NCBI RefSeq assembly: GCF_044386045.1
Contig: NZ_JBISCD010000036.1
Span: forward strand, 74,217-138,216
Direction: 5' to 3'
Source: Thalassobellus sediminis
GTDB taxonomy: Bacteria; Bacteroidota; Bacteroidia; Flavobacteriales; Flavobacteriaceae
DNA length: 64,000 bases
In this document: positions 17,827 through 25,547 of the stretch, piece by piece
Position numbering within the stretch: position 1 is the stretch's first letter
Layout: the number at the start of each line of letters is the position of its first letter
The notes under the pieces: generated by a model
Database searches by the model: none
Seen by the model: the letters and a program-made list of their open reading frames with translations, nothing else
Told to the model about the DNA's origin: nothing
Program-made: the position numbers and the translations under genes

Positions 17827-18747
17827 ATGAAAAAACATGTCATTATTGTCATGATGCTTTTTGTTGGTGTCATGTATTCTCAAAAGAAAAAAAACGGAAC
17901 AGTTTACATTGAGCATCCAGCAATTGATGTTGTTGAAGCTATGCAGCAAGCAGATGTAGAAGGAAACGTTGAAAAAGTAGCTTCTTTTTTATCTGATGAT
18001 TTTAAATCTGTTAGTGGTACAACTAGAAATAAGAATGCAAAGGGAAATGATAAAGAGTCTTTTTTAAAGTGGACAAAAAATAAAAAAGAGTGGTTGTCTT
18101 ATGTAAGTTTAGTTAGGCATGGAGAAGCTTTTCCTGATGCTATTGTGTATAAAGATGGTAAAATTTGGGTTCAGACTTGGAATTACCTAAAAGGTGTGCA
18201 TAATGATACTGGAGTAAAAATTGAAATGCCAACACATAGTTTGTACCGTTTAAATAAAGATAATAAAATTGATCTTGAAATTTATTATAACTATCCTGTT
18301 GGAAAAGAAATTAGAGAAAGTTTCTCTCCTAGAACCAATGGAATACTATATAATCAACATGACTACATTAATAAGGTTAGACGAATGATGGCAGCTTTTG
18401 AAAATATGGATTTAGAAAAAGCGTATAGTTATTTTGATGAAGAAGCAAGATTTAATTCATTAGAAATGCCTTGGGGAGAATCAGAAACATTGGAAGAGGT
18501 GAAAGCAAGACATAAAAAATTTTATGATAATTTTGAAATTGAAAGTATAGATGTTATAGGTTATCCAGATTTACTTCATTATGAAATTGGAGATGGTATG
18601 ACTGTTCAGTCATGGTGGAACTTTAGATTAGTAAGAAAATCAGATAAGAAAAAAATTCAAATGCCAGCGATGTATTCGCATGATTTTAATAAAGAAGGTG
18701 TTATTGAAAGTTCAATGGGGTATTTTAGTTCTAAGGTTTTAGATTAA
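17827..18747 (+). CDS. Secreted protein with two NTF2/SnoaL-like domains
   Basis: A 306-residue protein with an N-terminal signal peptide (MKKHVIIVMMLFVGVMYSQ). Two related segments each look like an NTF2-like cone fold: IDVVEAMQQADVEGNVEKVASFLSDDFKSVSG... and VRRMMAAFENMDLEKAYSYFDEEARFNSLEMPWGE.... Each starts with a helix followed by an acidic SFLSDDF / SYFDEEA turn, then Trp-rich strands. It is probably an internal duplication. The NTF2-like fold serves many roles and no catalytic set can be assigned. Monocistronic, with a terminator downstream. Confidence 0.7.
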   Translation: MKKHVIIVMMLFVGVMYSQKKKNGTVYIEHPAIDVVEAMQQADVEGNVEKVASFLSDDFKSVSGTTRNKNAKGNDKESFLKWTKNKKEWLSYVSLVRHGEAFPDAIVYKDGKIWVQTWNYLKGVHNDTGVKIEMPTHSLYRLNKDNKIDLEIYYNYPVGKEIRESFSPRTNGILYNQHDYINKVRRMMAAFENMDLEKAYSYFDEEARFNSLEMPWGESETLEEVKARHKKFYDNFEIESIDVIGYPDLLHYEIGDGMTVQSWWNFRLVRKSDKKKIQMPAMYSHDFNKEGVIESSMGYFSSKVLD

Positions 18748-18767
18748 TAAAGTTAAATTAGTGAAAT

Positions 18768-18803
18768 AAAAAAAGCGCCTTTATTTAAAGGTGCTTTTTT
18801 TTT
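18768..18803. terminator. Bidirectional terminator overlapping a gene end
   Basis: A-tract plus agcgccttta (left) pairs with taaaggtgct (right, one G-U) plus T-tract. The stop codon of the leftward DUF1572/DinB-like gene (18785-18787) lies within the hairpin. Confidence 0.85.
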
Positions 18804-19351
18804 AAATCATCAGTAAAATGACGTCTTTCTTTATCTTTACTAAATTTCTCAGCATTATATTTTGAAGAACCTCCTTTTGGTATTGATAATGATTGCCATT
18901 CTTTACCTTTTAAAAGCTTTCCTAAAAATACCATTTGTCCAATATGATATGGGTAATGAGTCAATTGTCTGTTAATGGCTTCAGTAACTGTATGTCCTTC
19001 ATTTCTAATATAAACAATACGTTCTAAATCGGTAGTTTCTAAAGGTGTAATAGCTTTAAATAAACAAGCCCAAGCACTTTCCCAAGACGCAATAATTTCT
19101 TCTAAGCTATTATAACTGCTTATAAATTCAGCATCACGGTTTCTCCATGTTTTTTCGCCGTCTTCATCTAAAAAGTTAGTCCATCTGCTAAGCATATTAC
19201 CAACAATATGCTTAACGATTATTGATATACTGTTTGAGTCTTCATCACTTTGCCATTCCATTTGTTCAAACGAAAGTTGAGCAAAAGTTTTGTCGCCTAA
19301 GCTTTTATAATATTCAAATTGCTTAATAATACTTTCTAAATAGCTTTCCAT
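18785..19351 (-). CDS. DUF1572/DinB-superfamily protein
   Basis: A 188-residue four-helix-bundle protein of the DinB/YfiT-like superfamily, which holds metal-dependent and thiol-dependent transferases. Likely metal ligands are the histidine in SIIVKHIVGNMLSRW and the histidines in NRQLTHYPYHIGQMVFLGKL, the standard HxxxH-type arrangement. Most characterised relatives act in small-thiol (bacillithiol) conjugation or detoxification, but the substrate here is unknown. The last five residues (KKKHL) are encoded inside the bidirectional terminator. It is 16 bp from msrB on the same strand, so likely cotranscribed. Confidence 0.82.
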   Translation of the reverse strand: MESYLESIIKQFEYYKSLGDKTFAQLSFEQMEWQSDEDSNSISIIVKHIVGNMLSRWTNFLDEDGEKTWRNRDAEFISSYNSLEEIIASWESAWACLFKAITPLETTDLERIVYIRNEGHTVTEAINRQLTHYPYHIGQMVFLGKLLKGKEWQSLSIPKGGSSKYNAEKFSKDKERRHFTDDLKKKHL

Positions 19352-19367
19352 TCAACAAATATAATTT

Positions 19368-19850
19368 TTATTTTTCAGGAATAAATTTTAGTGAAACACC
19401 ATTTATACAATGGCGCTTTCCAGTCGTTATTCTTGGGCCATCATTAAAAACATGTCCTAAATGGCCGCCACAAGTAGCACAGTGTTCTTCAGTTCTTGTA
19501 TAGCCTAATTTGTTGTCGGTAGAAAAAGCAACGTTACCTTTAATTTCTCTATCAAAACTAGGCCAACCACTACCAGAATCAAATTTGTGCTCGCTTTTAA
19601 ATAATGGTGTTTCACAAGCTTTACAAACATAAACACCTGCTTTGTAGTTTTTGTTAAATGGACTCGAAAAAGCTCGTTCTGTACCCGCTTTTCTTAGTAC
19701 ATGATATTCCATGTCTGATAATTGTGCTTTCCATTCGCTATCCGTTTTAGTGATTTTATATGTCTTGGTTTTTGTTTTGTTAGGTTTTTGAGCAGAACTA
19801 TTACAGCTTAAAACAAAAAAGGATACTATTAAAATTATTAATTTTTTCAT
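19368..19850 (-). CDS. msrB: Peptide-methionine (R)-S-oxide reductase, lipoprotein form
   Basis: A 160-residue methionine sulfoxide reductase B, repairing R-methionine sulfoxide in oxidised proteins. An N-terminal lipoprotein signal (IVSFFVLSC, Cys16) places it in the envelope. Structural zinc is bound by Cys76/Cys79 (CKAC) and Cys124/Cys127 (CATC). The catalytic cysteine is Cys148 in RHCINGVSLKF. The SGSGWPSF substrate-binding motif is intact. It is upstream of the DinB-like gene. Confident. Confidence 0.95.
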   Translation of the reverse strand: MKKLIILIVSFFVLSCNSSAQKPNKTKTKTYKITKTDSEWKAQLSDMEYHVLRKAGTERAFSSPFNKNYKAGVYVCKACETPLFKSEHKFDSGSGWPSFDREIKGNVAFSTDNKLGYTRTEEHCATCGGHLGHVFNDGPRITTGKRHCINGVSLKFIPEK

Positions 19851-20008
19851 TTATATAGGTTTTTATGTTTTGTCGAGAATGTATACGAAACTTAACGTTT
19901 TAATCGAAAATAATTTCTGGTGTTAAGTGACCAATAAAAAAAATCGGTGTCTAAAAAATATTTAAAAGACAATTATTGTATTTTTATAACTTAAATAAAC
20001 CATTAACC

Positions 20009-20824
20009 ATGAAAATTAAAAGCATATTTATCCTCCTTGGAACTGTAGCATTATTTTTTGCTTGTGCCGAAAATCCATTTACAGGAAAAAAAACAATGGC
20101 CCTTGTGCCTAATTCTCAGTTGTTTCCAACAGCATTTGCACAGTATGACCAGTTTTTAACTGACAATAAAGTTGTTACTGGCACATCAGAATCTGCTATG
20201 GTTACTAGAGTAGGACAAAAAATAGCTGTAGCTGCAGAGCGTTGGTTAAACGCTAATGGTCATCAGGGCTATTTAAAAGATTATAAGTGGGAGTATAATT
20301 TAGTCGATGATAAAACAGTAAATGCTTGGTGTATGCCAGGAGGTAAGATTGTTGTATATACAGGGATTTTACCAATAGCAAAAACGGAAGCTGGTTTAGC
20401 TGCAATAATGGGGCATGAGGTGTCTCATGCACTTGCAAACCACGGACAACAACGTATGAGTGCAGGTATGGTGCAGCAAGGATTAGCAGTAGCAGGAAAT
20501 ATTGCTATTAAAGATGAACATTCTAGAGGTTTATTTAATCAATATTATGGTGTAGGTTCTAACGTTTTAGGAATGTTGCCATTTAGTAGAAGTCATGAAA
20601 CCGAAGCCGATAAAATTGGCTTGTATTTAATGGCTATTGCTGGTTATACCCCAGAAGAAGCTGCCGAACTATGGAAACGTATGAGTGCTAACAGTGGAGG
20701 GCAAGCGCCACCAGAAATGTTAAGTACGCATCCATCAAACGAATCAAGAATTGCTAACCTTACAGCTTTAGCTCCAAAAGCAAGAGCTGAAGCTGCTAAA
20801 TTTGGTGTTACATCTTTTAAGTAA
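20009..20824 (+). CDS. M48-family metallopeptidase lipoprotein
   Basis: Start taken at ATG 20009, giving MKIKSIFILLGTVALFFAC with lipid-acceptor Cys19; the frame is open further upstream but the signal peptide decides. About 271 residues. The zinc motif HEVSH (about residues 136-140, IMGHEVSHALANHGQQR) and a downstream glutamate ligand in SHETEADKIGLYLM are intact. The fold resembles BepA/LoiP periplasmic proteases that degrade misassembled outer-membrane proteins. The specific role is inferred from the family. A terminator follows. Confidence 0.9.
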   Translation: MKIKSIFILLGTVALFFACAENPFTGKKTMALVPNSQLFPTAFAQYDQFLTDNKVVTGTSESAMVTRVGQKIAVAAERWLNANGHQGYLKDYKWEYNLVDDKTVNAWCMPGGKIVVYTGILPIAKTEAGLAAIMGHEVSHALANHGQQRMSAGMVQQGLAVAGNIAIKDEHSRGLFNQYYGVGSNVLGMLPFSRSHETEADKIGLYLMAIAGYTPEEAAELWKRMSANSGGQAPPEMLSTHPSNESRIANLTALAPKARAEAAKFGVTSFK

Positions 20825-20865
20825 TAATATATTATCACTTAAATAAAAATATTTGTTTACTTTAG

Positions 20866-20893
20866 AAGCTGCTCATAAAAGGGCAGCTTTTTT
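20866..20893 (+). terminator. Intrinsic terminator after the M48 gene
   Basis: aagctgctc / gggcagctt stem with one G-U pair, a 6-base loop and a T-run. Confidence 0.8.
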
Positions 20894-20996
20894 GTTGAAA
20901 AAAGAAATCACCATTTCTTATTTTAATAATTCCAATGTAGTTTGGAATCTCATAAATTATGTGAAAAAGCTTATTAACTATGGCTAAACATATTAT

Positions 20997-22388
20997 ATGA
21001 ATCAACTAGAAAAAGGAAGTAAAAAGCTTCTTAATGCTTGGGCGTTTTACGATTGGGCAAATTCAGTTTATACCCTAACAATAGCGTCGTCTATATTTCC
21101 TATATTTTATTCTGCATTATTTCTCTCAGAAATTAAAACCGTTCATGCTTTTGGTATGGATTTTAAAAGTACAGCTTTAATAACGTTTGTTACAGCTTTT
21201 ACTTTTTTGGTAGTTGCTTTTACATCTCCAATTCTTTCAGGTATTGCCGATTATGTTGGTAACAAAAAGAATTTCATGAAATTCTTTTGTTATGTAGGAA
21301 GCGCAGGGTGTATTGGTTTGTATTGGTTCGATATTACTCCAGAAAAAATACATTTAAGCTTGTTATTCTATTTTATGGGTTTAATTGGGTATTGGGGGAG
21401 TTTAGTGTTTTATAATTCTTATTTACCAGATATTGCTTTTGAAGAACAGCAGGATAGTATTAGTGCGAAAGGGTTTTCCATGGGTTACATAGGAAGTGTC
21501 ATTCTATTGATATTAAATTTATTAATGGTTATGTTTCCTCAATGGTTTGGTTTCGATATTAGTATATCTGAAGCTATAAGTAAAAGTGGGACTGAAGCAG
21601 AGATTCAAACAGCAATGACTACTGCAAAAGACGCAGCTTCTTTTGAAGCTATGAAAATATCATTTATAACTGTTGGTATTTGGTGGGCATTATTTAGTCA
21701 ATATTCATTTTATTATTTACCAAAAGGCAGTTCTTCTGGTCATAAAGTTACTAAAGATGTAGTTTTTAATGGTCTTAAAGAGTTAAGATTGGTATGGGTG
21801 GAGCTTAAGCAAAATTTGCGTTTAAAGCGTTATTTATATGCGTTTTTTGTTTTTAGTATGGCGGTACAAACCATTATGTTAGTCGCGGTTTATTTTGGAG
21901 AAGAAGAAATAGCTTGGGGAGATGGTAATGCCAAAACAATGGGTTTAATTGGTAGTATTTTGGTTATACAAATACTAGCAGTTTTAGGAGCGATTTTAAC
22001 ATCAATGGCTTCAAAAAAATGGGGTAATATTAAAACGCTCATCATTATTAATTTTATTTGGATGGCTTTATGCTTTTATGCTTATTTTATGAAAACACCT
22101 ATGCAGTTTTATATAGCGGCAAGTATGGTTGGTTTTGTAATGGGAGGTATTCAATCTTTAGCACGTTCTACGTATTCTAAGTTTTTACCAGAAACCGATG
22201 ATACCACATCTTATTTTAGTTTTTATGATGTTGCAGAGAAAATAGGAATTGTAATAGGAATGGTGATTTTTGCGTTTATAGATCAAATTACCGGTAGTAT
22301 GCGAAACGGTATTTTGTTTTTGTTTGTATTCTTTTTAGCAGGTATTGTTTTGTTATTTAGGGTGCCAAAAGAAGTTAATGGAATGTGA
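20997..22388 (+). CDS. MFS transporter, UMF1/Atg22-like
   Basis: A 463-residue membrane protein with about 11-12 hydrophobic segments. The N-terminus LLNAWAFYDWANSVYTLTIASSIFPIFYSALF is diagnostic of the UMF1 family (unknown major facilitator, Atg22-like). Conserved loops include SPILSGIADYVGNKKNFMKFFCYVGS and GGIQSLARSTYSKFLPETDDTTSYFSFYDVAEKIG. The family is thought to export small molecules or amino acids, but substrates are not established. A monocistronic unit with a strong terminator. Confidence 0.88.
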   Translation: MNQLEKGSKKLLNAWAFYDWANSVYTLTIASSIFPIFYSALFLSEIKTVHAFGMDFKSTALITFVTAFTFLVVAFTSPILSGIADYVGNKKNFMKFFCYVGSAGCIGLYWFDITPEKIHLSLLFYFMGLIGYWGSLVFYNSYLPDIAFEEQQDSISAKGFSMGYIGSVILLILNLLMVMFPQWFGFDISISEAISKSGTEAEIQTAMTTAKDAASFEAMKISFITVGIWWALFSQYSFYYLPKGSSSGHKVTKDVVFNGLKELRLVWVELKQNLRLKRYLYAFFVFSMAVQTIMLVAVYFGEEEIAWGDGNAKTMGLIGSILVIQILAVLGAILTSMASKKWGNIKTLIIINFIWMALCFYAYFMKTPMQFYIAASMVGFVMGGIQSLARSTYSKFLPETDDTTSYFSFYDVAEKIGIVIGMVIFAFIDQITGSMRNGILFLFVFFLAGIVLLFRVPKEVNGM

Positions 22389-22400
22389 TTCTAAAAATAT

Positions 22401-22440
22401 AAAAGAGGCTGTGTTAAAACATTTTAACACAGCCTCTTTT
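22401..22440. terminator. Bidirectional terminator, 19-bp perfect stem
   Basis: 22401-22419 pairs exactly with 22422-22440 around a 2-base loop; agaggctgtgtt core with A/T tracts. It lies between the MFS gene and the leftward head-GIN gene. Confidence 0.9.
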
Positions 22441-22461
22441 TATTATAAATTTAAATAAATT

Positions 22462-23199
22462 CTAATAAGTAGAAATACTTCCTGAACCAGCAACTTTTGT
22501 ATCTTCTCTTTCAGGGTTTCCTTTATATACAATATCTCCTGAACCAGCAACTCTAGCTTTTAAATTATCAGTACTTACTACTTTTGCATCTCCAGAGCCA
22601 GTTACAGAAACTTCAGTATTGCTTGATTGTAACTCTAGTCCGTGGAAATCTCCAGAACCAGAAATGCTAGCTTTTAAATTATTTGTATTTCCTTTAAGTT
22701 TAATATCTCCCGAGCCAGCTATAGAGGCTTTAATTGAAGATGCTTCTATGTTTAAAACAATGTCTCCAGAGCCAGCTAATGAAACATTTAAGTCGGTTGA
22801 ATTTATAGGGGTTTTGTTCCATAAATCGCCAGACCCAGCTAAAGAGACTTTATTTATATCTTTAAAAGGAATGGTTATTTTTATAGTTTTATTTTTGCTT
22901 GACTTTATGTTTTTGCCATTCTTTACTTTTACTATTAGGTTATTGTTTTTAATTTCAGTAACAATATATTCTAATAAATTTTCTTCACCTTCAATGGTTA
23001 TATTTCCTTCTGTTCCGCTAACAAGAACGAAATCAAAAGAACCTGAGCATTTTATGCCGTCATATTCGCTTGTACTTCTCTTAATGGTCTTCATGTTGCC
23101 ATTTCCTTTAATAGAATTTCCCCACTGTGCGTAAGATGTTGTTGCTAAAAGGATGGTTGTTAAAAATAATACTGTTCGTTTTTTGATTGAATGTTTCAT
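22462..23199 (-). CDS. Head-GIN-domain (DUF2807) secreted protein
   Basis: A 245-residue exported protein. A signal peptide (RTVLFLTTILLATTSYAQ) is followed by a DUF2807 beta-helix: SEYDGIKCSGSFDFVLVSGTEGNITIEGEENLLEYIVTEIKNNNLIVKVK, then repeated SGSGD/AGSGD turns about every 20 residues. These proteins are putative auto-transporter-like adhesins or surface proteins of Bacteroidota and their function is unknown. It is the last gene of a leftward operon starting with an ECF sigma factor, so it is a plausible target or output of that module. Confidence 0.88.
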   Translation of the reverse strand: MKHSIKKRTVLFLTTILLATTSYAQWGNSIKGNGNMKTIKRSTSEYDGIKCSGSFDFVLVSGTEGNITIEGEENLLEYIVTEIKNNNLIVKVKNGKNIKSSKNKTIKITIPFKDINKVSLAGSGDLWNKTPINSTDLNVSLAGSGDIVLNIEASSIKASIAGSGDIKLKGNTNNLKASISGSGDFHGLELQSSNTEVSVTGSGDAKVVSTDNLKARVAGSGDIVYKGNPEREDTKVAGSGSISTY

Positions 23200-23224
23200 T
23201 TGATTGATTTTTGATGATTATAAA

Positions 23225-24313
23225 TTATTTTTTTACAAGAGATACACTTCCGTAATCAGATACTATATTAACAGTGTTTTTAGAATTAGTATCTCCGTGA
23301 TATCCGATATAGTGTTTTGAAGTAGATTCTACAACTTTCTTAGTAAAAACTAATCCATCACTATCTCTTAAAGACGCATAATCTAAATTAATATCGAAAG
23401 TGAAATTATGAGTTGCATCATAGCCGATTTTTATACCAACATAATCGCCTTTAATTGTTATGTTTTCAGCATTTTTAGTCAATCTGTTTATTTTTATAGA
23501 GCCATAATCAGACTTAAGCGAAACGTTTTTATAAACATCACCTATATAGGTAGTCAGATAATCGCCATTGCCAGTTACATTATTTGCCTTTTCTATTTTT
23601 ATACTGCCATAATCACAGTTATAATTAACAACTTCTGCAACTTCAATTTTAGAATTTGTATAATCAGCATTAATATTTATTTTTTGTGATTTAGAAACTG
23701 TAAAATCACTATAATCGGCATTAATTTTTCCACTTTTTATGTATTCAAAATAACAACCTTTTGTATAATCAAAATTGATATCATTGTTATCTGCCATTAA
23801 TTCTTTGGTCGTAATTTTTCCGTAATCACAGTTTATTTTTGCAACACCTTCAAGTTTATCTAAATTAATAGAACCGTAATCGTTATTTAAATCTACATGG
23901 TTTGTTATTGGAATTTTAATTACATAGTTAATTTTCATATTAACATTGTTGTTGTTACCCCAGTTCCACCATGAACTTGATTTTGATTTACTGAATATTG
24001 TTTTTGCAGATACAAAGTTTGATGATCCTTCAAAATCGACTCCAATATTATCTAATTTTTTTTGTACTTTTTCTTCGTCATTTCCAGAAGTGGTAATGGT
24101 TACTTCAAAAACAATGCGGTTTTCATTCCATGTAATAACATCAATGTTTCCATAGCTGTTATTTACTTTTAATGTAGCATTCGCCGAAACGGAATACGTT
24201 TTATTAATAACTTTCTTTTTCGTGTATTTACCATCCGTTTTTTCTGAAGCTAAAACGAATAGGGGAAGCATGATGAATGCTAATAAAATTCTATATGGTA
24301 GTACTGTTCTCAT
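23225..24313 (-). CDS. Secreted beta-helix protein (DUF4097-like)
   Basis: A 362-residue protein with a signal peptide (YRILLAFIMLPLFVLA). The body is a repeated solenoid of short strands built on the motif DYGSI/DYTxx: NSYGNIDVITW, NDYGSINLDKL, CDYGKITTKEL, FDYTKGCYFEY, ADYSDFTVSK, CDYGSIKIEK, SDYGSIKINRL, SDYGSVSLVKK. This resembles DUF4097 adhesin-like beta helices related to head-GIN. Its start overlaps the upstream gene by 23 bp, suggesting translational coupling within the sigma-factor operon. Function unknown. Confidence 0.82.
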   Translation of the reverse strand: MRTVLPYRILLAFIMLPLFVLASEKTDGKYTKKKVINKTYSVSANATLKVNNSYGNIDVITWNENRIVFEVTITTSGNDEEKVQKKLDNIGVDFEGSSNFVSAKTIFSKSKSSSWWNWGNNNNVNMKINYVIKIPITNHVDLNNDYGSINLDKLEGVAKINCDYGKITTKELMADNNDINFDYTKGCYFEYIKSGKINADYSDFTVSKSQKININADYTNSKIEVAEVVNYNCDYGSIKIEKANNVTGNGDYLTTYIGDVYKNVSLKSDYGSIKINRLTKNAENITIKGDYVGIKIGYDATHNFTFDINLDYASLRDSDGLVFTKKVVESTSKHYIGYHGDTNSKNTVNIVSDYGSVSLVKK

Positions 24314-24854
24314 TTGACTGATTTTTTAATTGTTTGATGATGTTAATTTGTTCTAAAGTGTTTTGTAAGATGTCTATTCTATTTTGGAAATTAGAAATCA
24401 TAGCGTATATCACTTGGTTATCATTGCCACTTTCATTTAAGTCGTATTTTAAATTTTCGTAATCTTTTTCTAAGTTTTTAATTCTATCTAAGGCATCTTC
24501 TATTATTTTCTTAGTTTCAGGAGAAGATACTTCTTGAAGTTTGTTTAATTCATCGTTAATTGAAACGATGAAAAAATCTTCAGTTTGTGCCATTTTAGGA
24601 GATACACTAGCTAAATCTCTTGTTTCCGGTTGTTGCTGAGTAACAATGAAAATCGATACTAAAAGCGCTATAGAAGCAGCTATACCCATAAAAGGTTTCC
24701 ACAATTGTCGACTTCTTTTGTTAATAGTTAACTTAGGCTCTGCTTTGTTATTTAACTTATCTAAAAAGCGTTGTGTATGATTTGTTTCAGGGGTTTCCAA
24801 ATCAAAATCATGCTCTAGCCTATTAAATAGATTGTCTAAATTATCTTTACTCAT
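24291..24854 (-). CDS. Putative membrane-bound anti-sigma factor
   Basis: About 187 residues from ATG 24854 (MSKDNLDNLFNRLEHDFDLETPETNHTQRFLDKLN). A short cytoplasmic N-terminal domain, one transmembrane segment (about residues 44-64, PFMGIAASIALLVSIFIVT) and an outer helical or coiled-coil region (KIIEDALDRIKNLEKDYENLKYDL) follow. It lies immediately behind an ECF sigma gene and overlaps its stop codon, the usual position of an anti-sigma factor. The sequence lacks a zinc-binding HxxxCxxC motif, so the assignment rests on topology and context. Confidence 0.7.
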   Translation of the reverse strand: MSKDNLDNLFNRLEHDFDLETPETNHTQRFLDKLNNKAEPKLTINKRSRQLWKPFMGIAASIALLVSIFIVTQQQPETRDLASVSPKMAQTEDFFIVSINDELNKLQEVSSPETKKIIEDALDRIKNLEKDYENLKYDLNESGNDNQVIYAMISNFQNRIDILQNTLEQINIIKQLKNQSNENSTTI

Positions 24855-24864
24855 AGTCTTAATT

Positions 24865-25428
24865 TTAAATCTCAACAGTTGCTAATAATTTCTGCCTTAA
24901 ACTATCTTTAGCTCTAGAGATTGTTGTTCTGCAATTAGCGTTAGAAATATTCATAATCTCACTAATTTCCTCGTAATCATATCCTTCAATAAGGTTTAAT
25001 GTTAAAGCAATTCTGTAGTTGTCTTTAAGTGTTTTCATGGTGTTTAATACTTGCTGCGCCTTTGTGTTTGTAAACTCATAATCACTATCAATTCCATCAG
25101 AATCATCTTCAATTTTATACAGCATATCATCTAAAGAAGTTTCTTGTTTTTTGTTATTCTTTTTATAGTGATAAATGCTGTTGTTTATAACAATTCGCTT
25201 TAACCAAGGACCAAAAATCTTAGCATCTTTTAGATTATCTAATTTTGTAAATGCTAACAAAAATGAGTCTTGCATAATATCTTCTGCTTCAAAATTGTTT
25301 TTCACAATTCTAAAAGAAGTGTTATACATGGCTTTGTAATATCTGTTGTAAATTTCCAATTGCGCAGATTGGTTTCCAGACTTACATAAGTCAATCAGTT
25401 GTTCAGTATTTAAATTGGTTGGTGTCAA
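24865..25428 (-). CDS. ECF-type RNA polymerase sigma factor
   Basis: A 187-residue group IV sigma factor. Region 2: AQLEIYNRYYKAMYNTSFRIVKNNFEAEDIMQDSFLLAFTKLDNLKDAKIFGPWLKRIVINNSI. Region 4: LNTMKTLKDNYRIALTLNLIEGYDYEEISEIMNISNANCRTTISRAKDSLRQKL. The start is a TTG at 25428 with no ATG nearby that keeps region 2. It heads a four-gene leftward operon with a putative anti-sigma factor and two secreted beta-helix proteins. The upstream CATATTTG may be part of its promoter. Confidence 0.9.
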   Translation of the reverse strand: MTPTNLNTEQLIDLCKSGNQSAQLEIYNRYYKAMYNTSFRIVKNNFEAEDIMQDSFLLAFTKLDNLKDAKIFGPWLKRIVINNSIYHYKKNNKKQETSLDDMLYKIEDDSDGIDSDYEFTNTKAQQVLNTMKTLKDNYRIALTLNLIEGYDYEEISEIMNISNANCRTTISRAKDSLRQKLLATVEI

Positions 25429-25490
25429 ATATGATCAAATTGTTATAGTAAAGAGTGTTATATTTTTTATTTGTTACAGTTTTTCAAAAA

Positions 25491-25523
25491 AAAATCCTAC
25501 GCTCTAAAAGATTGTAGGATTTT
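25491..25523 (-). terminator. Terminator of clpC
   Basis: aaaatcctac (25491-25500) pairs with gtaggatttt (25514-25523), with a 13-base loop, 24 bp downstream of the clpC stop on the minus strand. Confidence 0.75.
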
Positions 25524-25547
25524 AATATGATTAAAAATGAAGATTAA

